A stretch of DNA of 64,000 bases from Salminus brasiliensis (GCF_030463535.1 NC_132888.1:5262081-5326080), one strand, 5' to 3'. Numbered from the stretch's first letter, positions 24,649-36,311 are shown. Program-made: numbers and translations. The notes: generated by a model not told the origin, from the letters alone.

Positions 24649-25629
24649 TCACTTTGCTAATACCTGGGGCCTCACATTGGATCTCTTTTTGATTACTTTC
24701 AAAATGAAAACTTTGAATTCATTTGTGTTTAGGACATAAATTATGGGATTTAGCATGGGTGGAATGGCACTTGATAGTGAAGTACTAATGATCCTGGTAT
24801 TGGGATCAAGGGTGAAAGTTAAGGCAGCAATATATGTACTTATTACGGGAAGAAAAAACACTCCCACTACTAGCAGATGAGAGACACAGGTCTTCAGTGC
24901 TTTAAGTCGTCCAGCCCAGGTTGTAATCTTACTTAAAGCAAGAAAAATACCTAAATATGACAGAGTTATGGCAATCAAATGTGCATAGATAAAAAGTGTT
25001 GTGCAAAGTTTTGCCATACCTGAATTTATAGTGTTGTCATTACAAGCAATTGTGTAAACTGGTCCATGGTCACAAAAATAGCTTTTTACCATGTTGGTTT
25101 TACAGAAGGAAAGTCGGGTGATCAAACCTACCATTGTGCCAATCATTACAGTTATAAATGACCACATCGCTATTAAAACTACAGACATGGCAGAGTTATT
25201 CACAATTGCATGGTATCTTAATGGTAAGCAAATGGCAATAAAGCGATCATACGCCAGAACAACAAGAGTTAAAGACTGAACACCACTGAAGAAAAACACA
25301 AAAAACATGTTGGCCAAACAGGCGTCATAGGAAATGTACTGTGAATCAAAAAGAAAGGTCTTAATCAGGTTAGGAATCAGTGCGTTTGTTTCACCAATAT
25401 CTGCTAAAGCTAAATTAAAGATTCCTAAGTATTTAGGAATGTGCAGACTTCGGTCAGATATTATCATGATGATTACAAATGAGTTCCCAAACACAGCAAT
25501 GATATAAATAAAAACTAAGCCAACAAAGTAGTATTTCAAAAGAGATGTTCCAGAAAATCCACTGATGAAAAAGTACTCAGGGCGCACAAATGACAGATTT
25601 TTCAACAAACTAGAATTAACTACACTCAT
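24649..25629 (-). CDS. Olfactory receptor A7
   Basis: A 326-residue OR, ATG at 25629 (MSVVNSSLLKNLSFV), with the splice acceptor at 25663-25664. Sequons NSS and NLS are kept. DACLANMFF, LAYDRFIAICLPLRY, SFCKT, YFCDHGPVYTIAC, KALKTCVSHL, PPMLNPIIYVLNTNEF and tail RPQVLAK are all present. It is the most divergent intact A gene, with different residues before TM1 (TSLLKYYFVGLVF) and in TM4/ECL2 (MWSFITVMIGTMVGLITR). It still shares the almost invariant TM2-TM3 block. It is the 5'-most gene of the array on its strand. Its promoter differs: TATATAAA at 25946-25953, no CACGTG, and a different donor candidate (GTGAGT, 25868-25873). Confidence 0.95.
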   Translation of the reverse strand: MSVVNSSLLKNLSFVRPEYFFISGFSGTSLLKYYFVGLVFIYIIAVFGNSFVIIMIISDRSLHIPKYLGIFNLALADIGETNALIPNLIKTFLFDSQYISYDACLANMFFVFFFSGVQSLTLVVLAYDRFIAICLPLRYHAIVNNSAMSVVLIAMWSFITVMIGTMVGLITRLSFCKTNMVKSYFCDHGPVYTIACNDNTINSGMAKLCTTLFIYAHLIAITLSYLGIFLALSKITTWAGRLKALKTCVSHLLVVGVFFLPVISTYIAALTFTLDPNTRIISTSLSSAIPPMLNPIIYVLNTNEFKVFILKVIKKRSNVRPQVLAK

Positions 25630-25662
25630 GTTTTCATGGATTGCACTGCTGTGAACTTCATC

Positions 25663-25664
25663 CT
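25663..25664 (-). promoter_or_regulatory. 3' splice site before A7
   Basis: TTTATTTCAG on the - strand. The acceptor is conserved although the promoter upstream has diverged. Confidence 0.65.
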
Positions 25665-25945
25665 GAAATAAAATACACAGAATGTAGCAAAAAGAGATGA
25701 CAATTGATATTCAATTAGCATTGTTTTTTCTTTCTTATAGTTTAATGTAATACAATATTGGAGTATGAAATAAATATTAAAAACAATTCAATTGATCTTA
25801 ATCTTTTATATATTATAAATCTATAATCTGATATAGCATATATAATCTGATATAAGCATATTTTAACACTCACAGTTAAATAGTGTCAGACTGTGTGAAA
25901 GTGGAATTGTAAGCTCCGAATTCGTAGACTTTTGTATGCATATGG

Positions 25946-25953
25946 TTTATATA
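25946..25953 (-). promoter_or_regulatory. A7 TATA box candidate
   Basis: TATATAAA on the - strand, about 282 bp upstream of the acceptor. The CACGTG palindrome of A1/A2/A6 is replaced by CAGGTG nearby. Confidence 0.4.
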
Positions 25954-26111
25954 GACACATTACCCCATATTACCTCAGGTGGGAACTCTTTTTTTAGGCA
26001 ACCCACATGGTGTGACCAGTGTTATGAATTTTGCATTCAGACCATACAGATACTGGATACACAACTGCTGAAAACATGTTAGTCATGTTTGTGCTCGTTA
26101 TTTATGATTTT

Positions 26112-26115
<4 letters not shown>

Positions 26116-26153
<38 letters not shown>
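26116..26153. repeat. (ATA)n microsatellite
   Basis: About twelve ATA units just left of the gypsy remnant. Confidence 0.97.
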
Positions 26154-26179
26154 TAATTATTAGTATTTTATTTACTTTT

Positions 26180-27925
26180 TGTCAGGTCCGCGTCACCTGC
26201 CGGTAACTTTTGGTTCTAGTCTTTCTCCCTCCTTTGTTCATTTGCCCATTCTTGCCTAGCTCCCTGGCTACCAACCAGCCTCAGGTGGTTCTACTGTGTT
26301 GCCAAGTTTATGTTGTCACGAGTTTGTTTTCAGTTTACCGTTTATGCGGACTTACAGGACATGTTTTCCAAGTCCGGTGCTGCCAAGCTTCCACCCCATC
26401 GCTGTCACCCTACGATTGTGCTATCTACCTGGTGGAGGGCGCCATAATTAAGCGTTTTCCATATCCAATGCCAAGGATTTAGTAAGTTGGATTCGCGTAG
26501 CGCTTATAATCTCGTGCAGATCAGGTAGGGGGACGAGTGGAAGGCAGCCTTTATGACCACCAGGGGACATTATCAATACCACGTAATGCCGTACAGACTA
26601 GCTAATGTCCCCTCCATCTTCGTGGTGGTCTTTCTGGACGACATATTGGTGTACTCCCCCGACCTGATCACCCATGTATGTCACGTTCGCTTAGTCCTGG
26701 TAAGACTCAGGTCCCACCGGCTGTATGTTAAGCTAGAGAAGTGTGTGTTCCACATCTCAGAGATTCCTTTTCTGGGGTATATCATCAGTGAGCGGGGGGT
26801 TCTAATGGACCAGGCGAAAGTTCATGTGGCCCCAGAGTGGCCGTCACCTGGCTCCGTGAAGGAGGTTCAGCGTTTTCTGGGGTTCACCGACTTTTATAGG
26901 AGGTTCATTAGGGACTTCAGCAGTTTGGCAGCGCCCATTACGTCTTTGCTCAAAGGAGCCCCGCGGCGCATCACGTGGATGCCGGCTGCAGAAGACTCGT
27001 TCCAAGCACTAAAGCATGCTTTCACATCGGCCCGCTGTTTCTCACAGACCGGGCTCCCGTAACACCAAGGCGGATGCTCTCTCACGCATCCACCAAGCGG
27101 CAGATGGGGGAGAGACGACCCGGTACTTATACTGCCCTCTACAGCCCGTCTCAGTCGCAGCGATACAGTGGGACCTCGACACGGAGATCGCAGAGGCCCT
27201 CTCACGCACCGCCATTCCCACTGTGGGTCCTCTGGACAAGGTTTACTTCCCCAGTGCATTCCAGGAGAGGCTCATTGCTTGGGCTCACGCCTCCCCTGCA
27301 TCCGGCCACCCAGGTGAGACCCGCACCTTTCACTTATTCTTGGCAAAGTATTGGTGGGAGGGGATGCGGGCTGACATTCATCGTGTAGTCGCATCATGTA
27401 GCGCATGCGAGCTTTGTAAAACACCTAAAGCACTCCCTTCGGAGAAGCTGATGCCTCTGCCCATCCCTGACCGCCTGTGGTCTCACCTAGCGGTAGATTT
27501 TGTCACAGACCTGCCTGAGTCAGAGGGTCACACGGTGGTTCTGACGGCGGTGGATCGCTTCTCGAGGGGGGTTAAGTTTATTCCGACAGCAATGCAGATG
27601 GCTCAAGCCCTGGTGGACCACGTCCTCCGGAATTACGGAATCCCGGAGGACAAAGTATCAGACAGAGGGGCACAGTTTACATCTAGGGTATGGGGAGCAT
27701 TCTGTGAGCACCTGGGGGTGAGTGTGAGTCTCTCCTCCAGGTATCACCCGCAGACCAATGGCCAGTGCGAGCGCTTTAACCAGGAGCTGGGGAAGTTTTT
27801 GTGACTCTACTGTCATGACTACCCCAGAGACTGGTCGTGGTAACTGGTCTGGGCCGAGATGGTATGGTAGGGTATGGCCCTGGTCCAGGAATTTCTCGAA
27901 TGCTGCCCGGACAAGCCGGCTTTGT
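26180..27925 (+). mobile_element. Truncated Ty3/gypsy retrotransposon 1
   Basis: Base composition changes sharply from AT-rich to GC-richer at about 26180 and back at about 27925. The right edge is set by comparison with the paralogous flank at 43020, which lacks the insert. It holds reverse transcriptase, part of RNase H, and integrase. It has no gag, no protease and no recognisable LTR pair. It sits between arrays A and B. Confidence 0.85.
26340..27804 (+). pseudogene. Gypsy 1 pol remnant (RT, partial RNase H, integrase)
   Basis: RT begins near 26340 with KLPPHR and YDCAIYL-like motifs, broken by frame changes. It is then open from 26553: GHYQYHVMPYRLANVPSIF, and the catalytic FLDDILVYS with both aspartates intact. 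The thumb/connection region (FLGYIISERGV, VQRFLGFTDFYRRFI, LAAPITSLLKG) follows. Most of RNase H is missing: the sequence jumps near 27045 to SRNTKADALSRIH, the RNase H end. Integrase follows, with a zinc-binding region (C-SAC-LC), AVDFVTDLP, VSDRGAQF and NGQCERFNQELG, so the DDE residues are visible. It ends at a stop at 27804. The missing RNase H, gag and LTRs make it inactive. Confidence 0.88.
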
Positions 27926-28530
27926 TTTTTAGAAAATGATCAAATTGGGTAATGCTATTATTAAATATTACATTGTACTTCTCACTCCATTATCTAACTA
28001 CTGTTAATTTATCTTGTTAATGTGTAAAGGAAATTAACTTAGTACAAAAGATAATAGTTAACTCGCATTAGTTACTAATAATCAACCATTTTTACATAAA
28101 ATCTACATATTTAGGCCTAAGCTAAACAAAAAAGTTAAAAATGATCAATACTTGCTCTATGATCAACGATATGTGATTTTTTTTTATTTCACATAGATGC
28201 AAATTTCCAAACTTGCATCTTATAAAATTTTCTTATTTTTTGTGCATTATGAACATCCTGGCTATTGCAAGATGACCAGTACATTTTCACAAAGTCAACA
28301 TTTTCAACTCCATTGTTTGCAATCATTGAAACAATTGCATTTAAATGATTAAAACAATTAGAAAACCCCCAGCTTCAACTGGCAATGGTACCTAACTTAC
28401 CCTCATGTCATATTTCCCATTTTCTGTTTGTATGCTGTCAAATGTACAAGTGTATTACACTTAATAGAAAAGGAAGCAGCAAATACAACCATTTCAGCAA
28501 TATCCACATAAGCAAATACATTTTATGCTA
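27926..28530. other. B1 3' flank
   Basis: AT-rich. Aligns by eye with 32570-33219 (B2) and 43020-43586 (B3). It marks the downstream part of the B duplication unit. No gene. Confidence 0.7.
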
Positions 28531-29463
28531 CTAGATCAACTTGGATAACATTCCCAATAGTTTATGTCTGATCTCTTTTGTTCTAAAACAGTAAATGAAA
28601 GGATTCACTAAAGAAGGGCCAAGAATAGCCCCAAGTCTTAAACCATGTCTTTCCTCCAATGCCAAAACTACACCTACTCTTGTGAGAACAAATATTATGA
28701 ATGAAGGGACATAATAGCAGACTACTACTATCAAGTGACTAAAGCAGGTGTTTAACATTTTTTTCTTGCTGCCTTTTGAGGACAATCTGATAACAACACA
28801 TACAATCCTAGCATATGTTGCACAGATAAACCCAAATGTTCCAAAAAGTATAAAAGAGGTTAGAACTGACATCAAGTCAAAATATGGATTTGGATCAACA
28901 CAGGTTGCTCTGACAACAGATCCATAATCACAAAACATGAATTTCAGAGTTGAGTAACAAAATGGTAGCGGAAGAACAGTTATAGGCACAACTGCCATAG
29001 CAGCAGAGCCAAGAATCCAAAGCAAGAAACTGAGTAGAATAGACCGGAAATTTGTTAGAATTGAATGATAGCGAAGTGGGTTAACTATAGCAATTAAACG
29101 GTCAAATGCCATGACAGAAATAGTAAACAGCTCCATTACAAAGCCTAAACCAAATGCAAACATCTGAAGAATGCAAAATCCATAGGATATGGTTTTATTT
29201 CCAACTACAAGGACACTTATTATAGTTGGACATGAACTTGTACAGTAGAGCATGTCTACAACAGCCAAATTGCAGATAAAAAGATACATAGGCTGGTGCA
29301 AACATTTGTCCAACATAATGAAGCTTATGTTTGTCAAGTTAGCCAACATAACAAGCATGTATACCACAAGTATAACAATACCAACAGCCAGTGGTCTTTC
29401 AAAAGTGTCAAAACCTGTAATAACAAATTCTGTTATTGATTTTCTTGTAACATTCTGTGACAT
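28531..29463 (-). CDS. Olfactory receptor B1
   Basis: A 310-residue OR. I start it at ATG 29463 (MSQNVTRKS); a start two codons earlier would be a TTG, and B3 has a stop at that place. Seen: NVT sequon at 4, ECL1 NKT, C97 at the start of TM3, MAFDRLIAIVNPLRY (118-132), ECL2 C169/C178/C188, TM6 KKKMLNTCFSHL, TM7 PSLVNPFIYCFRTKEIR. It belongs to a family clearly different from array A (CDYGSVVRATC instead of CDHGPVYTLAC). No 5' splice acceptor is evident. A TATA box sits 98 bp upstream, so the gene may have a simple intronless leader. Confidence 0.96.
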   Translation of the reverse strand: MSQNVTRKSITEFVITGFDTFERPLAVGIVILVVYMLVMLANLTNISFIMLDKCLHQPMYLFICNLAVVDMLYCTSSCPTIISVLVVGNKTISYGFCILQMFAFGLGFVMELFTISVMAFDRLIAIVNPLRYHSILTNFRSILLSFLLWILGSAAMAVVPITVLPLPFCYSTLKFMFCDYGSVVRATCVDPNPYFDLMSVLTSFILFGTFGFICATYARIVCVVIRLSSKGSKKKMLNTCFSHLIVVVCYYVPSFIIFVLTRVGVVLALEERHGLRLGAILGPSLVNPFIYCFRTKEIRHKLLGMLSKLI

Positions 29464-29560
29464 GTCCAAGCCTTAACGCAACACAGTTCCTGTTTCACTC
29501 AGTGAAGCTAATCACATCGACCAAGTGTTGAAACTGATCTCAAAGACGGATGTTGCACAC

Positions 29561-29568
29561 TATTTATA
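29561..29568 (-). promoter_or_regulatory. TATA box of B1
   Basis: TATAAATA on the - strand, 98 bp from the ATG. The same box stands at the same distance in B2 and B3, and at a similar distance in B4. Confidence 0.55.
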
Positions 29569-31664
29569 TTGTTCAGTAGGTTTCAACACGCTGGATGATC
29601 ATGTGTACACTATTCCCTATGCACCTAAGTGCATTATGTGGCATAGAGAAAATGATTAATTTTATATTTGTCAGAGTGTTAACAGGATACCAACTAATTA
29701 CCTGTTTTATTAAAAACAAATAATAAAGAAACAACAATAGATAAGTTTAATAAGTGATTAAGGAAAGCCAATAAAATAATTTAACAAGACTAGGCAACCT
29801 AAGGATTATTGAATCAGCACTGGCTGCAGTGTCTATGGGTGCCCACAGACTATTTACCAACAACTTTTACAATAAGTAAACAAATCCTTAAATATAACAC
29901 TCCTACTTCTATTATAATAATAATAATAAGAAGAAGAAGAAGAAGAAGAAGGGTTTTTGATTCAAGTAAATTAAGTAACTTTCCATTTAAACATATACTT
30001 ACATTATTAGGAACACTGTACTATTACTGCTTTTGCTCTTAAAACAGCTTTAGATCCAGTGACTGGAAAAGGGATACACATGCTCAGCCATAATACTTAT
30101 AGGCTGTGGCATTCAAGCAGAGATTGGTATTAAAAGGCCCAAAGTGTGCCAAGAAAACATCCCCTACAGAAATAACTAAGTAGAATCTATTGACATGTTA
30201 TAATAAAGCCAAGGTCCATTATTTCATTGCAATAGTAATTAAGTGTGAATGTACATTAACCAGGAAGCAGGAAAACCAATTAAAATATTTTAGCACAGTT
30301 TTCACCTGTACAATATGGGAGTACCTGTACAAAATGGAACAATATCTTTAATATTTAAATATATTATCCAGATATTTAAGGATCAGCCAGCAGTTATCAA
30401 GTAGATCTGTACATCACAAACAACACAATAGTTTAATATTAACAGTTGTATCAAAAGACTAATGTAAAGGGACCAAAAACCGACCTTAAATATGTATAGT
30501 ACATAGTTTTCAGACAGTGCATACTGCACAGTGATGTAACACCTCAGTAGTAATGCAAGATTAAGCCACATAAAATCACATGAATGTCATGTGAGAGTTT
30601 ATTTAGTTTAGTTAAAATTAATAAATAAACTAGTTGAGGACCTTATTTAGTCCATATTGTGAATGCAGACATTTACAAATGTCACCATTATTTTCAGTCA
30701 CATTCACTCTTAAAGATAAAGGTGTTTTTTGTGCCTTAAAGGTATCTTTATTTTGTATTTTGAGTGTATCTGTTACATTGCAAAAGATGCTTCAACTGAT
30801 TTCTTTATTTTCTTATTTAGTGTAGAAATAAAGGGTTTTCATTAAGTTAGGATTCTAACAAATTAACTCATTTTCAAACCAAAAAACACTGCAATGGCAT
30901 GATTCCATCTGGGTGAAACACACAGTTTTCCTCACTGGAAGCACAGAAACATCTCTAACAGAAATATTGGTAAAATTATATACTAATGTAACTGCCTCCA
31001 GTAGTAATAATAGCATTTGTAATACTTACTAATTATTTAGTTATCAAGATATTTTTGTATTATGTTAACACTTAATAGATATATTAAAGAAAATATATTT
31101 TTAACATATTATTTATTTAATGTTTAGTTAATACAAAATTTATCAAAGCTCAGATAACTGCAAATGACTACTGTCGATTTAGGCTTCTCAAAAGTGCAGA
31201 ATGTGGGAACATTGTTTTACAAAGATTACAGTTGGAAGAATGTGGTTTGTGGGAGTGACTAGGTATGCCAGGTAATAGCAGAATGATTTGATACCTGTCC
31301 TTTGTTTGACAATTGCTTATGTGACCCTTCTTTTTCTGCAACACACCAACACAGAGGGAGTAATACAGAAACAACATGCTTTTTGTTTTTGCTTCTTGGC
31401 TGTAGAGAAATTAAAACTATCTGTGCAATGAATTTTGAACATCCCTAAGTGAACTTTTCTTTGACGCACCTCCTAGCTTATAAACTAATGCTTTGACTGT
31501 GGTGTCATATGGTCAGACTGAGCAATCTGGTTTCAGTCATATGGTCCATTGTTCAGTTTTGTGAAAGTAGGGAAAGACGCTCAGTCATTATATTCAAATT
31601 AAACATATCTAATAATAAATATCTAAAAATTTATAAAATAAGTATCTATATTATCTCTATTATC
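29569..31664. other. B1 upstream flank
   Basis: Receptor upstream DNA duplicated in unit B2 (34261-37272). It contains an (ATA)/(AAG)n run at 29914-29951. No gene; all frames here are short and featureless. Confidence 0.7.
29914..29951. repeat. (ATA)n-(AAG)n microsatellite
   Basis: Compound triplet repeat, paralogous to the ones at 34567 and 45331, which differ in motif and length. Confidence 0.95.
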
Positions 31665-32109
31665 TATGATCAGCCATCAAAAAGAACCAGTGATGTCAAG
31701 GAAATAACATTGATTATCTGGTTCCAATGGCAGATGTCAAGGGGTGGCTATATTAGGCAGTAAGAGGACAGTCAGTTTTTGAAGGAGACACTTTCATAAG
31801 ACTCAAACTGTGATGGCTAGACGACTGGATCAGAACATCTCCAAAATGTCAGGCAGCTCTTGTGGGGTGCTCCCAGTATGCAGTGGTCAATACGCACCAA
31901 AGTTGGTCCAAGGAAGGACTGCCTGTGAACTGGGTACAGGGTCATAGGTATCCAAGGCTTTCTGATGCAAGTATGGTGTGAAAGTGTTGAGAAGTGTTAA
32001 GCTGGCTATGTCTCTTACAGGTTAATGCCTTAACAAGCTGTTTTGGAGACAAAAGGGGAACCTACATAATAGAAGACAGGTGCTTTTAATGTTATAGTTG
32101 ATCAGTGTA
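31665..32109 (+). mobile_element. Internally deleted Tc1-type element in unit B1
   Basis: The left end has a TGATCAGCCAT-like repeat and the right end a GTTGATCAGTGTA repeat, roughly inverted. Inside is a short start of a transposase (MARRLDQNISKM, then GVLPVCSGQY) that breaks off near 31960. The remaining transposase is missing. From memory it matches a common fish Tc1-like family whose ends read GATCAG. It is not mobile. The same element is in unit B2, split by a gypsy insertion, and so predates the B1/B2 duplication. Confidence 0.65.
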
Positions 32110-33219
32110 TAAGTGTATAAGTGATGGTTTATTTTTCAATGATCAATTTTGGGAAATGTGTAATGTGTGTAAAGTGAGTCCTTTTTCCAAGTGTCCAATA
32201 GCTCAAAAAATAGTATAAATTTTTTAGAGGCCATAGTGAATAGTGTAAAGTAAAGTGGTGTTTTGATGACTTTCCCACATGTCTTCCACGTGTCTGCAGC
32301 ATAACGATTACAATTTTAAAAATAAAGTTGCTACAAAATGTTCTTTGAGCAATACCAGTGAAGTAGAACCTTTAAGTATAGTAGGAAATGTTGCATCAAG
32401 GAAATGTTTAAGCATTGAAAACATTCTTTACAATCACACATAGAGGAACCTAACATGGTTTATCACTGGACCAAAAGTTTAATATTTAATGGCATTTCTC
32501 AAAGAACATCTTGTAGCTCCTTTCTTGTAGCTCCCAAGACTGTTTGACTATCTATAAATTAGAATTAAGGTCCAATTAAAATGTTAGTAAAATTATATGA
32601 ATATTGTAAGCCTTGATGAAACTGGGTAATATTAATGATAACATTAAAATGTACATCTAACTACACTGACTAACTAGTGTTTGTTCATTTCTCTTGTTAA
32701 TGTCTAAAGGAAATAAACTCAATAGGAAAGATAACAGTGTTTCCTCATTTGTGAACATTTGTTCACAATGATTCCTTTTTCAGATCCAAATCAACATATT
32801 TAGGCCTAAACTTAACAAAAAAGGTAAAAGATCAGTAATTACTCTATTTATATGATCAAATATATATACATTTTAATGTCATGTAGATGCAAATGTCAAA
32901 ACCTGCATCTTAAAGCATTCTCTGCATTATGACCATCCTGGCTATTTCAAGCTGACCAGAAATCTTTCACACAGTCAACAGTTTCAATTCCATTGTTTAC
33001 AGTCATATTTGAAAATATTAAATTAATGAAATAAAAGCAATTAAAACAATAAGAATTCTACTAGCTTTAACTAGCAATGATACCTAAGTTACCCTCATGT
33101 CATATTTCCCATTTTCTGTTTGTATGCTGTCAAATGTACAAGTGTATTACACTTAATAGAAAAGGAAGCAGCAAATACAACCATTTCAACAATATCCACA
33201 TATTCATATACATTTTATG
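32110..33219. other. B1/B2 intergenic
   Basis: AT-rich. The left half matches 42403-42860 in unit B2/B3; the right half is the B2 3' flank. No gene. Confidence 0.7.
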
Positions 33220-34155
33220 CTACTGAATCAACTTGGATAACATTCCCAATAGTTTATGTCTGATCTCTTTGGTTCTAAAACAGTAAATGAAAGGATTCAC
33301 TAAAGAAGGGCCAAGAATTGTCCCAAGTCTTAAACCATGTCTTTCCTCCAATGTCAAAACTACACCTATTCTTGTGAAAACAAACATTATGAATGAAGGG
33401 GCATAACAGCAGACTACTACTATCAAATGACTAAAGCAGGTGTTTAACATTTTTTTCTTGCTGCCTTTTGAGGACAATCTGATAACAACACATACAATCC
33501 TAACATATGTTGCACAGATAAACCCAAATGTTCCAAAAAGTATAAAAGAGGTTAGAACTGACATCAAGTCAAAATATGGATTTGGATCAACACAGGTTGC
33601 TCTGACAACAGATCCATAATCACAAAACATGAATTTCAGAGTTGAGTAACAAAATGGTAGCGGAAGAACAGTTCCAGGCACAACGGCAATAGAGGCAGAG
33701 CCAAGAATCCAAAGCAAGAAACTGAGTAGAATAGACCGGAAATTTGTTAGAATTGAATGATAGCGAAGTGGGTTAACTATAGCAATTAAACGGTCAAATG
33801 CCATGACAGAAATAGTAAACAGCTCCATCACAAAGCTTAAACCAAAAACAAACATCTGAAAAATGCAAGATCCAAAAGAAATGTTTTTATTTCCAACTAC
33901 AAGGACACTTATTATAGTTGGACATGAACTTGTACAGTAGAGCATGTCTACAACAGCCAAATTGCAGATAAAAAGATACATAGGCTGGTGCAAACATTTG
34001 TCCAACATAATGAAGCATATGTTTGTCAAGTTAGCCAACATAACAAGCATGTATACCACAAGTATAACAATACCAACAGCCAGTGGTCTTTCAAAAGTGT
34101 CAAAACCTGTAATAACAAATTCTGTTATTGATTTTCTTGTAACATTCTGTGACAT
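33220..34155 (-). CDS. Olfactory receptor B2
   Basis: A 311-residue OR, ATG at 34155. It is very close to B1, with roughly twenty substitutions by eye, clustered in ECL1/TM3 (NKNISFGSCIFQMFVFGLS) and TM6 (VCCYAPSFIMFVFTRIG). Hallmarks are intact: NVT, TM3 cysteine, MAFDRLIAIVNPLRY, FCDYGSVVRATC, NTCFSHL, PSLVNPFIYCFRTKEIR. The tail ends LIQ, one codon longer than B1. The ECL1 sequon is altered (NKT to NKN; a new NIS forms). Its upstream region has taken most of the later transposon insertions in array B. Confidence 0.96.
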   Translation of the reverse strand: MSQNVTRKSITEFVITGFDTFERPLAVGIVILVVYMLVMLANLTNICFIMLDKCLHQPMYLFICNLAVVDMLYCTSSCPTIISVLVVGNKNISFGSCIFQMFVFGLSFVMELFTISVMAFDRLIAIVNPLRYHSILTNFRSILLSFLLWILGSASIAVVPGTVLPLPFCYSTLKFMFCDYGSVVRATCVDPNPYFDLMSVLTSFILFGTFGFICATYVRIVCVVIRLSSKGSKKKMLNTCFSHLIVVVCCYAPSFIMFVFTRIGVVLTLEERHGLRLGTILGPSLVNPFIYCFRTKEIRHKLLGMLSKLIQ

Positions 34156-34252
34156 GTCCAAGCCTTATTGCAACACAGTTCCTGTTTCACCCAGTGAAGC
34201 TAATCACATCGACCAAGTGTTGAAACTGATCTCAAGGACGGCTGTTGCACAC

Positions 34253-34260
34253 TATTTATA
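34253..34260 (-). promoter_or_regulatory. TATA box of B2
   Basis: TATAAATA on the - strand, 98 bp from the ATG. Confidence 0.55.
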
Positions 34261-35479
34261 TTGTTCAGTAACTTTCAACATGCTGTATGATCATGTGAAC
34301 ACTATCCCTAATGCATCAACAACTTTGTGGCATAGAGAAAGTGATGAATTCTACATTTGTCTGAGTGTAAACAGGATACTAACTAACTACCTTTTATTTT
34401 AAACAACAATAGATAAGTTTCATAAGTGATTAATTATAGCCAATAAAATAATAAAACTAGACTATGCAAGCTAATGATTACTGGATCAGCACTTGCTGCA
34501 GTGTCTTTGGGTGCTCACAAATTGTTTACCAGCAACTTTTTTTTCAATAAATACACAAATCCTTAATCATATCACTACTACTACAACAACAACAACTAAT
34601 AATAATAATAATAATAATAATAATAAGTGGAAGAAGGAGAAGAAAAAGAAGATGGATTATAGTAACTGTTCCAAATCAACTTGATTCAAATCAATCAAGT
34701 AACTTTATATTTAAATATATACTTACATTATTAGGAACACTGTGCTATTACTGCTTTCACTTTTAAAATAGCTTAATATCCAGTGACTTGGAATGCCACT
34801 GAAGAACACTGAATTGAATTTAATGATTTGCTTTGTGACATGGTGCATCATTGTGCTGGAAATTGCTGTTACAACATGGCAAGGGTTACACATGATCAGC
34901 AATTATACTTGTAGGAGGTGACATTCAATCAGTGATTGGTTTTAAAAGGCCCAAAGTGTGCCAAGAAAACATCCCCTATAGAAATTACTAAGTAGAATCT
35001 ATTGACATGTTATAATAAAGTCAAGGTCCATTATCTCATTGCAGTAGGAATTTAGTGTAAAAGTTTTTCAACTGTATAATATGGGACAAAGCAAACAATT
35101 GCCTAAAGGTCATTTTGTCTGCCATTGCTATGGAGTATTCCCCTGAATTTGTCCAGTCTACCTGCATTAACTGAGATACTGTTAAAATTAAGAAACCATT
35201 TAAAAATACTAATCAAATTATAATGTTGGGGGGTTGAATAAAAAAGTAGTTGTTGGTAGTTTCTCTTGCTGGATTACTATTTGAAAGTTATTCAGACTAA
35301 GCAAGCAGTTGTCCATTCAACCTTTACTTTGGTTCATGTTGATAAGAGTGCTGGGTTACGCCTACTAGTTGTTGGCAAATGATTGTTATTCTTTCACATT
35401 TTCTCTGATTTGGATGAAAGACCCCCAAATTACAGCTGAAAGTCTGAACTTTCCAATATAATGCAGACCTGTGTGAACT
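34261..35479. other. B2 upstream flank
   Basis: Paralogous to 29569-30310. Contains a triplet microsatellite at 34567-34625. No gene. Confidence 0.7.
34567..34625. repeat. (CTA)/(CAA)/(TAA)n microsatellite
   Basis: Compound triplet repeat homologous in position to 29914-29951. Confidence 0.95.
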
Positions 35480-35815
35480 GCCCTCTTCACTGGTCCCCCT
35501 GTAATAATTTGCATTTCGTCCCTGTATCCTGAACACCAGCTCTACAGCCAAGAAAGCCCAGCAGCATCTCTACTTTCTCTGGAAGCTGAGAAAGACCCTT
35601 CTCCCTCCACCTATCCTCACCATTTTCTACATTTACACCTGATGCATCTGCAAAAGCAACCGGGATTGTGGATAACCCCTCCCCCACCCACCACACAAAC
35701 TGTTCTCCCTTCTGCCATCAGTCAAACAAAACAAGACTTTTCCAACAAGCCATCATATTGCACATGGTTGCTGCTAGTTGAAATGACAATAGAGCCTCGA
35801 CTTGACTTGAATATA
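35480..35815 (+). mobile_element. LINE 3' fragment
   Basis: A short stretch reads STAKKAQQHLYFLWKLRK then ILTIFYIYT. This resembles the end of the reverse-transcriptase domain in fish Rex1/Babar-type LINEs. It is followed by a noncoding tail ending in GACTTGACTTGA repeats, a familiar fish LINE tail. It is 5'-truncated and inactive. The family name is from memory. Confidence 0.55.
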
Positions 35816-36311
35816 TTGTCCAAATATTTAAAGATTGGTCTCCAGATATCAAGTAAATCCGTACAATACATGACAAACTACACAATAATCTAATATTATC
35901 AGTTGTATCAAGAGACTTATGTAAAGGGACCAAAAACTGTCCCTAAATGTGCATAGTACAGTTTTCAGGCAATGCATACTGCACAGTGATGTAACACCTC
36001 AGTAAAAATGCAAGATTAAGCCACATGCAATCATGTGAATGTCAAGTGAGAGTTTAGTTTAGTTTGGTAAAATTTAATAAATAAATTAGTTAAGGACCTT
36101 ATTTAGTCCACATCGTGAATGCAGACATTTACAAATGTTTGGGTTTTCTTGTTTCAAGTTACTCATTTTGCCAAACCATAAAAACGCTGCAATGACACAA
36201 TATCACCAGGATGTCACAGTTAAGAATATATTTTTCATGCTTTGTTCTGACCACCCAGATTATTTTATTAGATATTGTTTGTTTTTTCTCACTGGAAGCA
36301 CAGAAACTTCC
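35816..36311. other. B2 upstream flank, continued
   Basis: Matches 30360-30960 of unit B1, interrupted only on the left by the LINE fragment. No gene. Confidence 0.7.

Noticed and set aside
26894-27259. 121-codon - strand frame in gypsy 1
   Set aside because: Antisense of pol; GC-rich shadow.
29463-29469. Start of B1 and B2 two codons earlier (MDMSQN)
   Set aside because: That codon is TTG, and B3 has TAG there; the ATG of MSQN is the conserved start.
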